Assembly: GCA_963726795.1 (NCBI GenBank)
Contig: CAVSDD010000006.1
Coordinates: forward strand, 744,001 to 808,000
Length of the DNA stretch: 64,000 nt
Source: Hyphomicrobium_A sp963726795
GTDB taxonomy: Bacteria > Pseudomonadota > Alphaproteobacteria > Rhizobiales > Hyphomicrobiaceae
Reading direction: 5' to 3'
The notes beneath the pieces are model-generated. The model worked only from the letters and a program-made list of their open reading frames with translations. It was not told the origin of the DNA and made no database searches. This document shows, piece after piece, positions 61,957-64,000 of this stretch (the first letter of the stretch is position 1; every line of letters starts with the position of its first letter). A program made the position numbers and the translations under genes.

Positions 61957-63456
61957 CTAACTCGTTGCGTCGGGGCCACGCTGGAGGCGCCGCAGCACCT
62001 GCGGCAGGTGCTCGGGCAGATCCTCGGCGATGAGCCCCGGCCCGAATGCGCCGGCGGTCTCCCCGTGCAGCCAGACCGCCGCGCACGCGGCCTCGAACGG
62101 CGGCATCTTTTGCGCAAGCAAGCCGGCGATGAAACCGGCAAGCACGTCGCCCGCACCCGCGGTCGCCAGATAGGGCGGCGCGTTCTCGTTGATCGCCGCA
62201 CGCCCGTCGGGAGCGGCGATGACCGTATCGGTTCCCTTCAGCACGACGAATGCGCCGGTGCCCGCCGCGGCAACGCGCGCGCGCTCGAGCTTGGAGCCGT
62301 GCGACAGCGCCGGAAACAGCCGCTCGAACTCGCCCTCGTGCGGCGTCAGCACCACCGGGCGGTTCTCAGTTGCCGCGATCATGCCGGCGAGCATGGAGGC
62401 TTCGCCGGCAAACGAGGTGAGCGCATCGGCATCGAGCACGGCCGCCGCACCTGAATCGAGCGCGACGTCGACGAGCCGGCACGTCTCCTCGCCGATGCCC
62501 AGCGCCGGGCCGAGCAGCACCGCGTTCTTGCGCCGGTCGGCGAGGATGTCGGCGAACGACGCTTCGCCGTCGTAGGCCATCAGCATGATCGCGGTGAGTT
62601 GCGCCGCATTTACGCCGAGCGCCTCCGGCGGGCTCGCGACCGTCACCAACCCGGCACCGATCCGCAGCGCGCCGCGTGCACCCAGGCGCGCCGCTCCCGT
62701 GCGCATCGGCGGTCCCGACACGACCACCGCATGCCCGCGATCGTATTTGTGCCCGTCACGGCGCAGGATGGGGAATTGGTCGAGCCACAGACCCGGCGCA
62801 TTGGCCCACGTTTGCGGACGGATTTCACCCAGCACCGTTTTCGGTATGCCGATCTGGGCGACGATCGTGGTGCCACTCAGCGCCCGCCCCGGCATGAGCA
62901 GATGACCGGGCTTGCGCCGGAAGAAGGTGACGGTGCGATCCGCGCGGACGACGAGCCCGCCCGCCTCGCCCGTGTCGCCGTCGAGCCCGCTCGGGACATC
63001 GATCGAGAGGATGCGCGCACCCGACTTGCCCAACGCGTCAACGATGCCGGCGGCCGGTCCATCGAGCGGGCGGCTGAGGCCCGCGCCGAACAGCGCATCG
63101 ACGACAAGGTTTGCGCCATCGAGCGTCGCGAACGCGAGCGGCTCGACCCGTCCGCTCCAGCGTCGCGACATTGCGGCCGCATCGCCCTTGAGCGCGTCGC
63201 GCGGCCCGAGCAGCGCCACGCTCGTATCGAAACCGGCTTCTGCCAGATGGCGCGCGGCGACAAAGCCATCGCCGCCGTTGTTGCCGGGTCCGCAAAGAAC
63301 CAGGACGCGCGCGCCGCGATCGACCATCCGCGCCGCCTCGGCGGCAACCGCCCGGCCGGCATTCTCCATCAGGGTAAGGCTATCGACCCCGGATTTGACG
63401 GCGAGCTTGTCGGCTCGCGCCATCTCCTCGGTGGTCAGCAGCTCAAGTCCGCCCAC
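61957..63456 (-). CDS. nnr: Bifunctional NAD(P)H-hydrate repair enzyme (epimerase and dehydratase)
   Basis: It repairs damaged NAD(P)H hydrates. The N-terminal epimerase domain (about 1-215) has LTLMENAGRAVAAEAARM, VLCGPGNNGGDGFVAARHLA, SIDVPSGLDGDTGEAGG; the C-terminal ADP/ATP-dependent dehydratase domain has RGHAVVVSGPPMRTGAARLG, VVLTPHEGEFERLFP, TVIAAPDGRAAINENAPPYL and TAGAGDVLAGFIAGLL. Length (499 residues) is typical of the fused form. It is divergent from glnB across about 258 bases. Confidence 0.95.
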   Translation of the reverse strand: MGGLELLTTEEMARADKLAVKSGVDSLTLMENAGRAVAAEAARMVDRGARVLVLCGPGNNGGDGFVAARHLAEAGFDTSVALLGPRDALKGDAAAMSRRWSGRVEPLAFATLDGANLVVDALFGAGLSRPLDGPAAGIVDALGKSGARILSIDVPSGLDGDTGEAGGLVVRADRTVTFFRRKPGHLLMPGRALSGTTIVAQIGIPKTVLGEIRPQTWANAPGLWLDQFPILRRDGHKYDRGHAVVVSGPPMRTGAARLGARGALRIGAGLVTVASPPEALGVNAAQLTAIMLMAYDGEASFADILADRRKNAVLLGPALGIGEETCRLVDVALDSGAAAVLDADALTSFAGEASMLAGMIAATENRPVVLTPHEGEFERLFPALSHGSKLERARVAAAGTGAFVVLKGTDTVIAAPDGRAAINENAPPYLATAGAGDVLAGFIAGLLAQKMPPFEAACAAVWLHGETAGAFGPGLIAEDLPEHLPQVLRRLQRGPDATS

Positions 63457-63510
63457 GGCGTCTTCCTTGCTTGTCGGCAGTAAACTGCCCGAGTCGCCTG
63501 AAAACGCGGC

Positions 63511-63551
63511 ATTGCCCGTTCATTGGGCAAATAGCATAGTAAATGGGCAAT
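63511..63551. promoter_or_regulatory. Repeated ATTGCCC half-sites in the nnr-glnB gap
   Basis: ATTGCCC at 63511-63517, GGGCAAA at 63525-63531 and GGGCAAT at 63545-63551 form one inverted pair and one direct repeat of the same half-site within 41 bases. This looks like a regulator-binding cluster in the shared upstream region of nnr and glnB. The regulator is unknown. Confidence 0.5.
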
Positions 63552-63632
63552 CGCGGCGCCGTGCCGCCCGTCCAAAACGCCCGGTTCGCCACCAACTTGC
63601 TGGAATTCCGAGCGATTATTTCCACCCGTTAG

Positions 63633-63649
63633 TTGGCATGGGCCGTGCT
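63633..63649 (+). promoter_or_regulatory. Sigma-54 promoter of glnB
   Basis: TTGGCATGGGCCGTGCT has GG at 63635-63636, exactly ten bases, then GC at 63647-63648, matching the -24/-12 TGGCA-N7-TGC consensus. It lies 66 bases upstream of glnB. Nitrogen-regulated sigma-54 control of glnB is known in several alphaproteobacteria. Confidence 0.75.
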
Positions 63650-63714
63650 ACCCCTGTGCCCGCCACACGATTACCCTTGCAGAAACAAGAGAAAAGCGGA
63701 GGACCCAGGGGGTC

Positions 63715-64000
63715 ATGAAGAAAATCGAGGCCATCATCAAGCCATTCAAACTCGACGAGGTGAAGGAAGCCCTGCAAGAAATCGGCCTGCAGGGGATCAC
63801 CGTTCTCGAGGCGAAGGGGTTCGGCCGGCAGAAGGGTCATACGGAACTCTACCGCGGCGCCGAGTACGTCGTCGATTTTCTTCCCAAGGTGAAGATCGAA
63901 GTGGTGCTTGCCGACGAAATGCTCGATAAGGCCGTCGATGCCATTCAGAAGGCCGCTAAGACCGGTCGCATCGGCGATGGAAAGATCTTCATTTCTGCTA
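63715..64000 (+). CDS. glnB: Nitrogen regulatory protein P-II (N-terminal part)
   Basis: P-II senses 2-oxoglutarate, ATP and uridylylation state and controls glutamine synthetase and NtrB. The 95 visible residues have MKKIEAIIKPFKLDEVKEAL, the T-loop GFGRQKGHTELYRGAEYVVD with the uridylylation Tyr51, and KTGRIGDGKIF. The 3' end is beyond the window, where glnA commonly follows. GGAGGACCC precedes ATG 63715. Confidence 0.96.
   Translation, partial: MKKIEAIIKPFKLDEVKEALQEIGLQGITVLEAKGFGRQKGHTELYRGAEYVVDFLPKVKIEVVLADEMLDKAVDAIQKAAKTGRIGDGKIFISA

Overview
The window is a 64 kb, GC-rich (mid-60s % by eye) chromosomal piece of an alphaproteobacterium, most likely Hyphomicrobiales (Rhizobiales). 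Supporting signs are clpP next to tig, a gyrA-coaD-cyclophilin-cyclophilin-queA-tgt run, ssb and uvrA in one neighbourhood, an EipA (DUF1134) protein, a BcsS-type outer-membrane protein, a VPEID-CTERM peptide and a glnB gene with a sigma-54 promoter. The genus cannot be fixed from sequence alone. There is no phage, conjugative element, CRISPR array or rRNA operon.

Layout. 0-2 kb: clpP (cut by the window edge), trigger factor and tRNA-Leu on the minus strand. 2.2-7.3 kb: cysteine synthase, mercaptopyruvate sulfurtransferase, a SemiSWEET, a HigBA toxin-antitoxin pair with tandem palindromic operators, tRNA-Lys, a small membrane protein and an EamA transporter. 7.3-15.5 kb: a long minus-strand housekeeping run gyrA > coaD > cyclophilin lipoprotein > VOC protein > cytosolic cyclophilin > DUF423 > YdcZ-like > queA > tgt. 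15.9-20.1 kb: a PRC-barrel protein with an LEA-like tail, a secreted three-repeat protein, a cation-diffusion-facilitator-like transporter, arsC and ssb. 20.4-30.2 kb: a membrane pentapeptide-repeat protein, a YkgJ protein, a REP-like inverted repeat, dctA, an FAD monooxygenase, small membrane proteins, an SDR and a GST. 30.5-33.5 kb: uvrA. 33.6-37.3 kb: a visibly lower-GC stretch with an AraC regulator and a secreted esterase, then 0.8 kb without a gene. 37.3-55.5 kb: many short exported proteins of unknown function mixed with small enzymes (MGMT, MaoC hydratase, aldo-keto reductase, cupins, DoxD-DoxA, DUF72) and a bactofilin fused to a CSPG/cadherin-like repeat. 55.7-63.5 kb: a Crp/Fnr regulator and an envelope group (polysaccharide deacetylase, elongated EipA, L,D-transpeptidase, TPR protein), then the NAD(P)H-hydrate repair enzyme. 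63.7 kb: glnB (PII), cut by the window edge.

How the genes work together. Most of the window is housekeeping (protein quality control, DNA topology and repair, queuosine modification, nitrogen signalling) and envelope maintenance. I see no single large new system. The most unusual items are a 66-residue orphan VPEID-CTERM peptide, the bactofilin-CSPG fusion, the five-TM pentapeptide-repeat protein, the three-repeat exported protein, the HigBA operator pair and the extended EipA.

Quality warning. At least ten genes, including essential gyrA, are broken by one-base frame shifts, and nearly all of these are extra bases. This points to insertion-type sequencing error rather than gene decay. Coordinates of affected genes are given for the whole locus, with the break position in the evidence.
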